DNA of 64,000 nucleotides, from NCBI RefSeq assembly GCF_947623445.1, contig NC_135246.1, forward strand, positions 9,717,856 to 9,781,855, in the 5' to 3' direction. Below the pieces are notes generated by a model. That model saw nothing but the letters and a program-made list of their open reading frames with translations. It did no database searches and was not told the DNA's origin. Below, piece after piece: positions 35,603 through 55,315 of the stretch (the stretch's first letter is position 1; each line of letters begins with the position of its first letter). The stretch is from Clavelina lepadiformis (Eukaryota > Chordata > Ascidiacea > Aplousobranchia > Clavelinidae). Made by a program: the position numbers and the translations under genes.

Positions 35603-38216
35603 TAATGATTAACCTAATGGAATACTTGACAAAATGATAATCTTCACTTCTGATTATGTACTTATATAACAGATTTACTTAACTGTTTACATTGTGTGTG
35701 TACTGAACTTTGCTGATACCTCAGAGACTGACTCATTGAGCCCCATTTAAAAACTCATTAAAATAATAATTGCAAATGTTAATCAAAAAGTTTAATGTAT
35801 CATGTCTGTTGGCTATGTATTGTGCATACAAACTTTGTTTAAATTAAACAGTTTGTTTTTAAAACTTCTTGTCCATATGCACAGTGAGAATTTTATAAAT
35901 TTGTAAGATTTATCAGGAAATTCTTATTAACACCCAGGAGGTACACACCCAATCGTAATTATGTTGGGAACACTAAGAGAGGTGTTTTCCACCTTTTATT
36001 ATTTCGATGCAGATTTTTCTTTGACTTTTTATTACAAAATTGGAATTATGTAAGTAACATTACCAAGTGTGCAGGGGCAGATCTAGAAAATTTTTAAGCG
36101 GAGTTTTCCATTCGGCTAAAGTTTTGAAAATTGGGTTTCTCCAGGTTTATTTTACTGCTGGTTTATTTGCTTTCGTATCACCATCCATAGTGTATTGGTT
36201 AGTGAGCTAAAACTATATTCGCTGTGTTTCAGAGGATTAAATCATTCTTAGCCTAGCCATTCCACTGCTTGCTTTCCCCGTTAACTTACCAAAGTACAAG
36301 ACCACAAGCAAATCGACAAGAGTTGTTGCTTATCTGGTGCAATGCATTTCATTGCTTACGATACTCGTTGATCATTGATACTTTTTCAAAAAAAGAATGC
36401 CTTCAATAATGATGCTTGAATACGTTATCCGAAAAGCAATTGTACATCACAACTCAAACACTGCTTCAATGCACACATGACACATTTAAGTGAAAGGCTA
36501 TATCTATATTGTGCCATAGCTTTTGATACAATGGGTTCAGTAAAACCCAGAAATCAGATAAAGCAAGGGAACGTGTGCAAGAAAATTAAAATCACGATGC
36601 AATGTTTAGAAGCCAACATTAGCCGCTGACACGCTTTGTGTGAGAAAATTTTATGAACATTCCCGCTAGGCATTGTTGATAACACCAATGTGGTTTCATT
36701 TTCCGCTGGACTGCGCTTAAACCAAAAGTGAGTATTTCAAAGGAGCGTTAGAGAAAAAAGTTGTGCAATCTACAGAGAGAATAGTGAGGGAGAAAAATGC
36801 TTACCTCTTGTCATAAAGCATTTTAGAAAACGTGTTGTGTTTCATGCTGTGCTGGAACAAAGTAATAGTTGTTTTTATCCAACAAAATAAACTTTTAAGC
36901 AGTACACACAAATATTATTTTAACTGCTGAGGATGGTGTTGCAACATCTCAACACTCCGGCTGTATCCGCCCCTGCAAATACGATATTATCTGGATTTCA
37001 TTTTTCAAAGGTGTTGGGTTTATGAGAGTTTATGACATGAAATCATATCATACACATTAACTCTCATTTTTGTGATATGCATTGGTTTCTTGGGTTTATG
37101 TTGTTCTTAAAAAAAAATTATTTGTGCAAGATTGTAAATTTTGACAATAAGTTTCACTGCTCTACCTCTATATAGTATACACTAGCGTTACACTTTGGAA
37201 GCTTTCTATGTATCAGCATATCTTCAAATTGTGCATTTTCTTCATTACCTATTATGGTAGGTATATGATACACAACATATGATTACCCATGCTTATTATG
37301 AAGTGAATTTTGATGTTGAAGTCACCAAATTGATATTGCAATTTGTTATGTGTTTTGTGTTTAATGCTAGTATGCTAGATACATTAGAAAAATCCTTGCA
37401 AATTTATGTATGTTAACTTCAGTATTAGATTGAATTTCCCCTGGGACAGAATTCTTGCACCGAAAATATGCCAGTAAATGGATAGAAAGCAAGTTTTAAA
37501 ATCCATTTGCGATTCTTATTGGCAAAGACTTTTTTATTTTTAAAGAAACGTACGCAATCTGTCATTTGAAAATGTTTTTGATTGTGGAAACATTATAATC
37601 TGTATAGTTTATTGACATTTTCTTATATTTTCCAACCATGAGTTCATAAACCTGACACTTGGTAAATTTAAAATTGGCTGGGATCAAGGTACATTTATTA
37701 AGCGAATACTACTTTGCTGCATTTTGTGACATCAGAAATAGTATGAGATTATGTATTATATTGTGCCTGAAGTTTGTAAGGTTATAAATTCAATTATCTT
37801 CTTCATATTGCAACATTTTTTGACACTATGAAGTTTTTGTGATTATATAGTTGTGCAATAAAGTAGGTTATTGACAATATAAATTAAAAAATGATTTGTA
37901 AATGTAAATCTGCCCGTGCTTGTTAAAGTGATTGAAAAAATACAAAACAATTTAATGGAAACTCAAACTCATTGGCAGTGTTGAGCTCAATTTAATACCT
38001 GCATACATACGTATGCATCTACAGAAATACATATACAGTAATACTAAATCTGTTTACAGTTTATCACTGTTTTCAATGCGTTTTACGGTTAGGTTTGGTG
38101 CTAGTTGTTGGACTCAGCTAGTTTGCGTAGTAACCTGGTAAAATTTCAATATTTTACCACTTAAGTTTTAAGATGTAAAAGGATATTGTTAAAAATCTAA
38201 TGAAACTAAAACTACA
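35603..38216. other. TMEM53 3' region and intergenic space before UNG
   Basis: Contains the transposon at 36072-36975. An AATAAA near 37857 could end a long TMEM53 transcript, but nearer variants such as ATTAAA near 35758 are also possible. No other gene was seen. Confidence 0.4.
36072..36975. mobile_element. Non-autonomous hAT-like element, about 0.9 kb
   Basis: The left end 'caggggcagatctag' and right end, reverse complement 'caggggcggatacag', are inverted repeats with few mismatches. The CAGGGGCGGAT terminus is typical of hAT-like DNA elements. The flanking octamers 'caagtgtg' and 'caaatacg' agree at 5 of 8 positions, as for an aged 8-bp duplication. No transposase frame survives inside. 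Confidence 0.65.
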
Positions 38217-40163
38217 ATGCCAGGCCAACAGAAAATATCTTCATTTTTTTCACCAAAAAGAACTGCACTCTCAGTGGTAAGTTGCAAGCAATAATAATGA
38301 AGTTTAATAAAAGTAGTTATGTTTGAAAGAAGATTAAAACTAGAACTAACCTTGTAGACTTTAGCTCAAAAAGTACAAAATCATTGACGATATTTTGCAA
38401 GAAAAATATTTGTTTATCACCAGACCTCTGTGCCTATTTGATTTTCCTAATTGCATTCATTTCATTTGTTACTACAATGTACATTTACATCTGTTTTGTT
38501 ATATCTGTCTTTCTCATGCTGTTATATTCCTAGATTCGAGCAAATGATCAACCAGAAGCTAAAGTTCGAAAAACCGAAAGTGATCTTCCAAAATCAAGGT
38601 AAATATCTTGCTTGATTAAATATCTAAGATTTTTTGAAAAAAGATGTCATACCACTTTTTTATGACATTTGCGCAGTCATTTGCTGTAAATGATTAATTA
38701 TTTACATACTTTTTTGTTTTACTACTTTGTTATGAGTTTTGCAAACATTAAATTCTATCAAACTTCCAAACTGTCGTGAAAGTATTACTATGTTCTAGTT
38801 TTCCAAAGAGCACCTGGTCCTTCAAATTCGTTCCTAGTTCCAACAAGAAAGTTATGCAATGCTCATGGAAAGCAGCCCTTCAAACTGAATTGCAAAAATC
38901 TTACTACAAAGAAGTAGTTTTGTTAATCAAATTGTATATGTAGAAGTATAGTATGCAAAAGAAACAACTTTCTGAATAGTAATTTTGAAGTTTTTTTATT
39001 TCCAACTACATTAATGTCTTGATGTTTTCTTACAGTATTTACATCTTGTGCAAAATTCTGTTGTAAGGTGACTATATGCTTTTAACGTATTTTACAGTTG
39101 TGCAACTTTGTCGCTAAGGAAAGAGCGTCATACACAGTTTACCCTCCAGAGGACCAGGTGTTTACATGGACACAGCATTGCGACATACATAACGTGAAAG
39201 TGGTCATTCTCGGACAGGACCCATATCATGGACCTAACCAAGCTCATGGATTATGTTTCAGTGTGCAGGTGTTGCTAGACTGTATGATGGCACGTATTCT
39301 TCAATTCTTTTTCGAAGATGAAAAAAAATTGTTTCAATTTCCCTGCATTTGTTTGGGATTAGGCTAATGCTAGATGTTAATATCTTTTCATTACTTCTGC
39401 TGGTTATGGGACCCTGCCTTCAATTTAACTCAGTTTCTGGTATTTTAGAAGAGCGTTCCACCACCACCAAGTCTTCTTAATATTTACAAAGAATTAGAAA
39501 AAGACATCAGTGGTTTTAAACGCCCCGAACACGGTGACCTTAGTGGATGGGCTAACCAAGGTAATATTAGATAAACGTTAAATTTAATTTAATGTCTTTG
39601 TTTGTGTAATTCAAACTTTTATGACATTTCTGCAGGTGTTTTATTGCTCAATGCTGTACTGACTGTTCGTGCATCACAAGCGAATTCTCATAAGGACAAA
39701 GGTTGGGAAAAATTTACAGATGCGGTAATATCTTGGTTAAACTGCAATTTACGTGGTGTTGTCTTCGTTCTATGGGGTGCTTATGCACAAAAGAAAGGAT
39801 CAAAAATAAATGCTGTAAGAAACTCAGGATTTTATTGGAAAATGTTTGTGATTTGCCATAACAAGCAACACGTAGAGGGCTTTTTAGATGGGCTGCTGTG
39901 TTTACAGTCATAGAATGTATTATTTTGGGTACCAAAACCAAAAAAATAAAATCCCTTTGATTGTATCGAATGTAAAAGGAACACAAATAATATTAATCAC
40001 TGGAAATTTTAACATCATGCAGAAAAAACATCACGTACTAAAAGGTGTCCATCCATCACCACTATCTGCCCATCGTGGATTCTTTGGCTGCCAACATTTT
40101 TCCAAAGCTAATGATTATCTTATCAAAGAAGGAAAATCTCCTATCAACTGGTCCGCATTATAA
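38217..40163 (+). CDS. UNG: Uracil-DNA glycosylase (family 1), nuclear-type N-terminus
   Basis: UNG removes uracil from DNA and starts base-excision repair. Seven exons: 38217-38276, 38534-38598, 38799-38913, 39098-39268, 39449-39560, 39636-39814, 40023-40163. Phases agree; 843 nt gives 280 residues (human UNG2 is 313). Exon 1 encodes an N-terminal PCNA-interacting box, '[10 protein letters not shown]', the counterpart of the one in human UNG2. The catalytic core has the water-activating motif 'GQDPYHGP' (Asp121), '[13 protein letters not shown]', '[13 protein letters not shown]', '[14 protein letters not shown]' and the minor-groove loop '[14 protein letters not shown]' (His244). All active-site residues expected of family 1 are present. 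A second, mitochondrial first exon was not seen. A candidate poly(A) signal is at 41324. Confidence 0.97.
39855..39917 (+). repeat. Short duplicated segment, copy in UNG intron 6
   Basis: About 63 bp starting 'gccataacaagcaacacgta' matches 40553-40615 ('gccataacaagtaacacgta') with only a few mismatches. One copy is in the last UNG intron and the other 390 bp past the stop, in the presumed 3' untranslated region. It ends in both copies with 'acagtcata', near the last-exon boundary. Confidence 0.8.
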
Positions 40164-40552
40164 ACACATGCTGAGAATACTTTTTACTGGGTCATTCCAG
40201 TGCAGACTGCCACACACATTAGTTGAAAGTAACAAAACCAAAACATATCGCAACCGTGCACCAACCTGTTCAAGTTGAACATTGTAAATCGTAGTTGTAT
40301 CAATCCGTGGTGCTTAGCTGGTAAAATTTGTTTACACACACTGTACATCTGTATAGAATTTGCATGTAGTTTGTGCTAGGTAGGCTGTCATTTTTAGTTC
40401 ATGTAGAACTAAGTAAATTGTTTATAGTGAGCTTCAACATTTGTTTTTCATAACATCACACGACATCTTGTGCCTTGTTGACATTTTTCACCGAAAAGAT
40501 GTCATTTTTAGATGTAAATAGTTCATTTTAGTTTCTTTTGCATGTCACCATT

Positions 40553-40615
40553 GCCATAACAAGTAACACGTAGAGGACTTTTTTAGATGTGCTGCTGTGT
40601 TAACAGTCATACAAT
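40553..40615 (+). repeat. Short duplicated segment, copy downstream of the UNG stop
   Basis: The second copy of the intron-6 segment at 39855-39917. Direct orientation and high identity indicate a local duplication. No flanking transposon ends are visible. Confidence 0.8.
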
Positions 40616-41323
40616 CTAAGCTCCCTATAATTTGTAAGTATTTGAAAATCGTCACTTGTACAGCTATAGCCACTGCCCAGAAACTGTATGGCTCCAGTAA
40701 TGCGCATTGCTTATGTTGTCATATTTAGGTTCTCCTTGTAAAAGTTTTAAAAGTATTATTGCAGGTTATATCCACAATTACCAAAAATGCTAATTTCTTA
40801 CAATGATATGATTTAAAAAAAGTTCCACTCTCATACGGATTTACTGGTTACAGTTAGAATCAATTCTCAATCCTGTTCCTAAAGATTTTCCCAGTTTACC
40901 ATGCCAGACTTCAATCATAGCAAAGTTTTAGCTTGTGTACATATTGTCTATTCCTGGTCAATCATTATGTGTATGCTTTTGTGTTTTGTAAATATATTGT
41001 GTTTGTGAAAATATTATGTAACACCAACTGCCAAATGATAGTTTTGGAACGTGCTGCTAAGGGGTTGCATTGTACATAGTTTGTGTTTCTTTTGAATTTG
41101 TACCGTAGTTTTGTAAATATGTAGTTTTCCTTAGCATTCATAGTCATAAGCCTACTATGTTTAAGCTAAAATTACAGTTTTAAATGCAAAATTTTGAAAT
41201 TTCGATTGGGAAATAATGCTGCCAAATGTATATATTTATGAAAAAGGTTTTACCAAAAAAAATTCATTGCATATTGCTTGTTTTTTGTATTTTTCACTTC
41301 ATCTAATTTCAAACACATTCGTC

Positions 41324-41329
41324 AATAAA
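41324..41329 (+). terminator. Candidate UNG polyadenylation signal
   Basis: AATAAA in 'gtcaataaatttcc', the first canonical hexamer I noticed downstream of the UNG stop. Confidence 0.4.
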
Positions 41330-41952
41330 TTTCCATATTTCACTAAATCAGTTTTTTGTTAAAAGCAAGGTGTAGATTGTAGAAAGTATCTCAGACAAAC
41401 ACACAGCACCGTTTTTCTGAACGGACTACATAGTAAGTGTTACTAGGTTGTTTAAATGGTTTGGCAATACGTTAAACTGCACTTGGCCTAAAAAAAGATG
41501 CTAAATTACAATTAGGTTTTAGTAGTGCTTCACACAAACCCCACTTACGGCCAATTGCCAAACTCTTTAAAAGCACTTAAGGGATGGTTTAATCTATCAG
41601 TTTAAACCTAGAAACACTCTTGAATTACACTACAAAATTTGAAGCAATGCTGCCTGAATGTGAAACTTCGTTTTGAGCTTACAGGCGTTTTGGTAACTTA
41701 TGCTGAAGCAAGCATAATGACAACCTATTGCTTCCTTAGTAACTTAATGTACATGTATAAGAAAAACCACAGCTTTAAAATGAAAGCATTGTACATACAA
41801 ATTTCAAAATCAGATAAGCAAGTGAGTTTCTACAGTTTGGCTTATAATTCACTGATTTTTGCAAGTAAAACACCATACAATAATTCAGGATACAACAATA
41901 TCAGCACTGTATTCAAATAAAATCAAAGACCATTTTGGTAATATCATCAGAC

Positions 41953-41958
41953 TTTATT
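41953..41958 (-). terminator. Candidate TEKT1 polyadenylation signal
   Basis: The plus strand reads TTTATT, so AATAAA on the TEKT1 strand, about 625 nt past its stop codon. Confidence 0.4.
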
Positions 41959-42583
41959 TTCATTCATTGCAAGAGAACTGTTACTTGTTTTTATGAGGAA
42001 ACATATGTTAATTAATGGGACCCACATAGGTCATATAATGGTTAAGTATGATGAGCTCAGGTGTTAAAAAACAGACAACAGCAGTGCTATAGACTCTTAA
42101 TTAGTTTCATTCCTCTGACAAAGGCTTATGTAACATAATACCATAGAGACATTAAACTGATAAGCAAACGTGACACAAAATAGTGAACATACATAGCTCT
42201 ACGAAAAATTTAACAAAGTAAAAAGTGAAACTTCATCTAGAAAATCACTGAAACATTATTCAATCTCATAAAGTTGTATTCTAAGTGCAGCGGAAAATGA
42301 TTCGTTTTGGGCAGGCGCTGAATGTAAATTTAAGCTCATACTTGACAGTTGGTACAATGGTAAAAGTTAAGCATCATATGTGAACACGTTAATATCGCAA
42401 CATTATGCAGTCCTAGTTAAAAGTGTGTGTTTGTGTGAAACGGACATTTCTGCCACTAACAGCATGTTAATGAAAGAAATTCATGGAGCTTCATGTGGAA
42501 GAGACGCAACATGTATGGTTTGTATTCACATAATTCATAATACAAACTTAGCAAAATTTCTTTACAAACAATAAACAAGGGAC

Positions 42584-50220
<7,637 letters not shown>

Positions 50221-50532
50221 TGTTAGTATGGTATGGTGGTATAACAATTTTTGTCCACGGAAGGATGAAAGTTTTTGTACGAGTACGATGAACTCTCACC
50301 GTTCGAGCCCCAATCAACTAGTTTGTGTTTAGTACAAATTCCGATGAATATACAATTTTAGTTATTTTTAGTGAATTGCTTTTTTTGTTATGTTATCCTA
50401 ACTCGAAACTGTTAAACAGAGGCAAGCGTTGTGAATACCTTACTCACGCCAAGGGTATTACAACGGTAGCGCAACTGGGAACCGAACCCGGTTAGCATAT
50501 TTACGAGCCAGGCATGTTAACCGCTCTACTAT
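50221..50532 (-). repeat. Near-full-length tRNA-derived SINE (minus strand)
   Basis: On the minus strand, from 50532: an A-box-like 'tagagcggttaacatgcc', a B-box-like 'gggttcggttccc', then 'gcgctaccgttgtaata' and 'cccttggcgtgag', a spacer, and the family tail 'actttcatccttccgtgg' and 'ttataccaccataccatac' ending near 50221. Head and tail blocks occur in the same order in the plus-strand copy at 55316-55665. The length is about 310 bp. Confidence 0.65.
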
Positions 50533-51648
50533 ATCTACTAAGATAGGCGCATTTTTGGCAATACAGTGTGAATCCTCTTATAACGACTCATAACGTACAT
50601 GGAAATTCCGGTTACAGTTATTGTTTGAGACCGCCAGTGTAACGACCATCATGTCCTGACTACCCTAGGCTATTATGTTTACCTTTTGACATCAAAGTAA
50701 CCAAGTTAAATTACAGCTGTAAACTTTTATCGATGTTAAAAATTATGTCTTTTTCTGTATGGTAGCGTTAACTCATAAAACATTGTTTTGAAAGGCTATT
50801 ATTCGCTTGTAAGCATAGCCTACACTCTAGTCCTAGTAGTTGATGACTTACGTATATCGAACAACTAACTGATATAGAGCAACGAACTTTCAAGAATTTT
50901 GTTGATAAAAGACGGTGCGGTGACTGCGGTCTCTATTTTGCCAATTCAAGCGGCCGAAAAAAGTGCATTACCAAATTTATCGACAACAATCTTATTGCAA
51001 TAATTACGGTAATAGATGAATAAATAACGTTTTCTAGCCTCCATCAGTCCCATACCAAACACATTTTTTACCTGTTTATAGGTGAATTGTCTGGCGAGTA
51101 GCGATATTCATCAAACAAAGTGAGCTCTATTTGCTTAATTTCAGAAAAGAAGCCTTAACTCACACATGTGTTTAAACTTAGGGCGGACAAATTTACAGCG
51201 ATCTCTTAGCGAAATCGAGTAAATAGCATTACAACTTCTTATGCTGTGTTTAGCTAAATGGCGTTCCATCTAAATTTTACATGAATGTATTAAGCTATTA
51301 TCTGAATTTTGTGCTTGTCGTTATAGATTTCTAATCGAGCAGACCAGGATAGTTTATAATCTAACATACAGGGATAGACGATTCTACAACATTAAGATTC
51401 TTTAGTTGGTAATCAGGTTTTAATATAAACATTATTATGTGGTACATTTTATCCCAAACTTACTTTAACCATAGTGCGTAACTGTTCAACTCTATGTTTG
51501 TATGTTGGTAAAAGCAATGGTGCCATTTTAGCGTCATACAAGCTTAGTGTGTGCTACTGTGTGTTTTATGAGACTTACCAAAACTACCTGTACTGTATCA
51601 AATGTCTGGATGTTGCATTTCGTATTGATAGAAGTTTAGACAGATGTG
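50533..51648. other. 5' flank of the DYRK-like kinase gene
   Basis: No gene was recognised. A stop codon (TAG 51637-51639) lies in frame just before the kinase ATG, so the proposed start is the first available in its exon. Confidence 0.45.
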
Positions 51649-54600
51649 ATGAGCAGCATAGTTGTCTTCCTGGCTGGATTTCTTGTGTGTTTGATTGTTC
51701 AGGGAATTTGCAAAGCAAAATGCAAACAAAGATATGCTTATGCGATGTTGTTCACCGTAACAATCGGATTACTGTATTACTATATGCCCGAATGTGGGCA
51801 CGGACTGCGTGTTGAAAAACAATCTTTCTTAAAGGAAACTTTGCTGACCGATAAGACAAGGGTCCATGATGTAATACAACCCGTGATGTTGAAATTTCTT
51901 GAAAGTGTTAGCAGCTTTCCTGTACCTGCTATGCATGATATTGATAATAAAGACAAAAATCCTAATCAACAAAAAGAAATATATGCCGGTGAAAAACAAC
52001 ACAACGCCAGTGAGTCTTGAGGTGTTTTTGTAAAATTTTCTGTAATATTCGAAGCATGGCGGACAAATTGTTTCTGCAATTTCAGGTAAAATAATCGACT
52101 ATGTAGCTGAAACTAACCCTCATGATTCTGCAAAGAGTCCAACGATACAGGACAGTGAAGAGAGAAATGCAGAAAAACAACAGGACCATGCAAAAATTTT
52201 TAAGCATGTAAATTTTTTTGAGAAATTTGGTACGGAGGACGATTTGCAAAGCTACGTTTTTGCACATGAAAATCCAAAGAACTTCTTATCTTCTTTGAAA
52301 ACTAAAGGTTTGTAAACACTACAGCATTGGAATTAACTTAGTTAGTTTTTCTGCAGCCTTATTTCAATAAAATTGTAATAATTTAATAAAGGTTTTTAAA
52401 ATTCGTATACTCTGTACGTAGAAGTCGAACAAGAGATTCAACATTACCTTTCATGGTGGGAGACTCTTGAATTGCCAAACTATCCTCAAATATGGTACTT
52501 TGGACGAAAGGCAAACAAGACTGTCTATAATCAGAGTGATCCTCTAAATTATGGTTTCGATTATATGAAGGAAGGAGACCGAGAAAGTAGATTGCGAATA
52601 GTAAGACAAGTCCAAATAATAAACTATAAAGATAATTTTTACGCTTAAATGCCGTAGAAATTGTGTAGTAGCTTTTTGTGCTTAAACAAGTTTATTTTTA
52701 TATTTCGATATTGGTCTAATATTTACTGAAAGTTAGCAAAGATAATTTTGCTGCTTGAAGATACATCCTATTGCTTGACAGGTTAAAGGAGATCACATTG
52801 CATTCAGATACGAGATCATTCGAAAACTTGGAAGTGGATCTTTCGGTACAGTCGTACGAGCTCTGGATCACGCACTCCCCGCAGACAATGAAAACCTCGA
52901 GGTGGCGATAAAGATACTTCATAATGATAGCTCAGCGTGAGTAAGCTACAAATTACGAAAAATCATTCATGCAGGATTGTAGGTTATTTTTCAACATATT
53001 TTGGAATTTTTATTATAAATATGACTGCTTTATTGCAGAAAAGAGTATTTCAAACAGGAAATTGATATGATGAGATTAGTGAAACAATCCACAAGGAACC
53101 CGGAACGTTTTCCAAACATTTTAAAAACGTTTTATTTTCGAAATCATTTTTGCATTGTTTACGAACTGTTGGGGTAAGCATTAAGCATTGCTGAAAATAA
53201 TTAGACCAATTGCAATCTAGTTACGTAAAACTGGCGGCGTCATTTTATTCAGAAAGACATTGGACGACGTACACAATGAACCAGTACATGACATGGATAC
53301 ATTAAGAAAATACACAAAAGACATTTTACTTGGTGTTGTTGATCTACATAAATCCCATATTATACATGGTGACCTGAAACCGGTAAATCACCATTTAAAA
53401 AATTGCCTGAACTTAAATGAAATTCTACGACCCATGCTTAACAGCTGTTGTGTCTGCAAATCACGTTTCTGCTTAACTATTTCCTATTATTGCACAATAA
53501 TATACTTGCAGGACAATTTAATGCTAGCTCCGAATTGTAATGCTTCATGTGATGTTTATGTGAAGGTTGCAGACTTTAATCTAGCTTGCATTCAGAACTC
53601 TACTGGTAGGTGTAAATCACTTCAGCATGTCTGTTGAACTAGTGTTTGGTTCAATGCATGTATGTTATATATGAATCATTTTTGTTCAATATTTTTGACA
53701 AAATTTTCTTTAGATTATACTTGTCCTGGACGGTATTTCCAAACTCGATTTTATCGAGCTCCTGAAGTAATACTGGATATACCCTACGATGAGACGGCGG
53801 ACATGTGGAGTGTTGGTGTGATTGTGGCCGAGCTATTTCTTCACAAAGTTCCGTTTTACGGAGAAAGTTCTACCGATCAGTTAGCAGCCATCATGGAAGT
53901 CATAGGTCTTGTGCCTGCACATATGGTCGAGCAGTCACCTCGGATTCATACTTATCAACGTAAATTTGCTGTAGTTTCTTCGTAAAAATTCTGCACGAAG
54001 TAACGAAATTGCCCTCAAATGTTTTAAACAGTCTCCCCTTTTTTAAGAAATCGTTTGAAACATATTTTTAACAATAAGTTTGATAACATTTTACATCTTA
54101 CAAAATAAAGTTAAAATTATACGATACATGATGATTGATCAGTTAAAGTATATATTGTATAATGATTTAAAATCACAAAACGCAAAACTCTATATATAGC
54201 TAATGATGTATATGCTTCCCTGTAATAATTGGAATTTAAAACTTACATTTTTATTTCATATTATATCTTAAATCCAGAATGTACATTACGTCTCCGTGTT
54301 GAGTTCTTGTAAGGTTTTATTTCAAATTCCCAGATGCAATTTGTTACAAATGCAAAAACGGATTTGAAAGAGTCCCCTATCGCAAGCCCCTCGAAAACGT
54401 TCTGAAAGATGCACCCGATGTACTCCTCGACTTTATCAAAAGATGTTTGAAGTAAGTTTTCTTTATGCTGTAAACATTAGGATGGCGCCTTTAAAGCGAA
54501 CTGCAAGAGCTGTTTTCTGTATCAGCTTTGCAAATGGTGCTTGTCATAAGGTTAAATGTATATTGCTAATATCTTATACAGAGAAATGTTATTTTTTGTC

Positions 54601-54833
54601 CCTTTTATTTTCAAATGCTTAACCTTCAAGATGTTATTATTTTCTTCTTAATAAGTTTGCGAAGCGCTTTCACATAGGGACAATATCGTTTTTTCATTTC
54701 CAATACACGATCGTTGATTGTGTCATTCTTTTTAAGGCTGGATCCCAAACAACGCATGACATCTTTCGAAGCCTTACGTCATCCTTTTATTTCGGCGCAA
54801 AAACTAACAAACAAAGAGAAAACTAATGATTGA
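51649..54833 (+). CDS. DYRK-like protein kinase with hydrophobic N-terminus
   Basis: Ten exons: 51649-52009, 52086-52307, 52422-52600, 52782-52936, 53039-53173, 53253-53382, 53512-53605, 53714-53959, 54334-54451, 54737-54833. Phases agree; 1,737 nt gives 578 residues. Residues 4-20 and 29-46 are hydrophobic and look like two membrane segments or a signal anchor plus segment, which is not usual for DYRKs. Residues 47-210 are a polar spacer. A DYRK-homology-box-like region follows ('IWYFGRKA' 218-225, 'DHIAFRYEI' 258-266). In the kinase domain: Gly loop 'GSGSFGTVV' from 271, ATP lysine 'VAIK' (Lys298), catalytic loop 'HGDLKPDN' (Asp391), 'ADFN' in place of DFG (Asp415 kept), and 'GRYFQTRFYRAPEV' (Tyr433 aligns with the autophosphorylated second Tyr of YxY; the first is Gly). 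The C-lobe 'DMWSVGVIVAEL' and 'RMTSFEALRHPFI' are normal. Mg and proton-relay residues are present, so activity is plausible. It is CMGC/DYRK class but no specific orthologue is recognised. A poly(A) candidate is at 55254. Confidence 0.88.
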
Positions 54834-55315
54834 AAATTTCTTCATCAGGGTTACTCATGTTTTTAAACTGGTGGAGGCAGTAACTCTGTAGATCGTCAGT
54901 TACCAAGCGGAAAATTAACCTGCGCGAAGCAAAAACGCTGTGCTTGGAGCAGAAAGTTTGCGATGTTGTCGTAATTGTTGCAAAACAAGCGTTTGCTATT
55001 GGAGACCATTGGCTCCCCAGCCTTACGTCACCCACATTGTTGAGACCTTCGCGTCCTTGTGTTTTGCGCTCTGCGGTTTTAGTCATTTGCTACCACGCAC
55101 GCGACGGTACCATTTGCATAGAATGAAAAATATCTCAACTTAAGGCTGTCTTTTTAATTAGTTTACAACTTCATTTATTTTTTAAATAAGGACGTTTTAC
55201 GGTCAAAAACAAACGTGCGAACATCAGAAACCTTAGTAATTGCAAAAAGTGACAATAAATGTCAATTGTTGATTTGGCAAGCAAATATAGCACAAATGAG
55301 GAGGACAATCCGACT
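54834..55315. other. Kinase 3' region
   Basis: The probable 3' untranslated region, with AATAAA at 55254-55259. No other gene was recognised. Confidence 0.4.

Larger units (their letters stand above)
40164..42583. other. Convergent 3' regions of UNG and TEKT1
   Basis: UNG (plus) and TEKT1 (minus) converge here. Candidate poly(A) signals are AATAAA at 41324-41329 (plus) and AATAAA at 41953-41958 (minus), giving 3' untranslated regions of roughly 1.2 and 0.6 kb and a gap of about 0.6 kb. No other gene was recognised. Confidence 0.5.

Noticed and set aside
34718..40163. TMEM53-UNG as an operon (as occurs in tunicates)
   Set aside because: The stop-to-start gap is 2.6 kb and contains a transposon; operonic genes in such genomes are usually separated by very short gaps.
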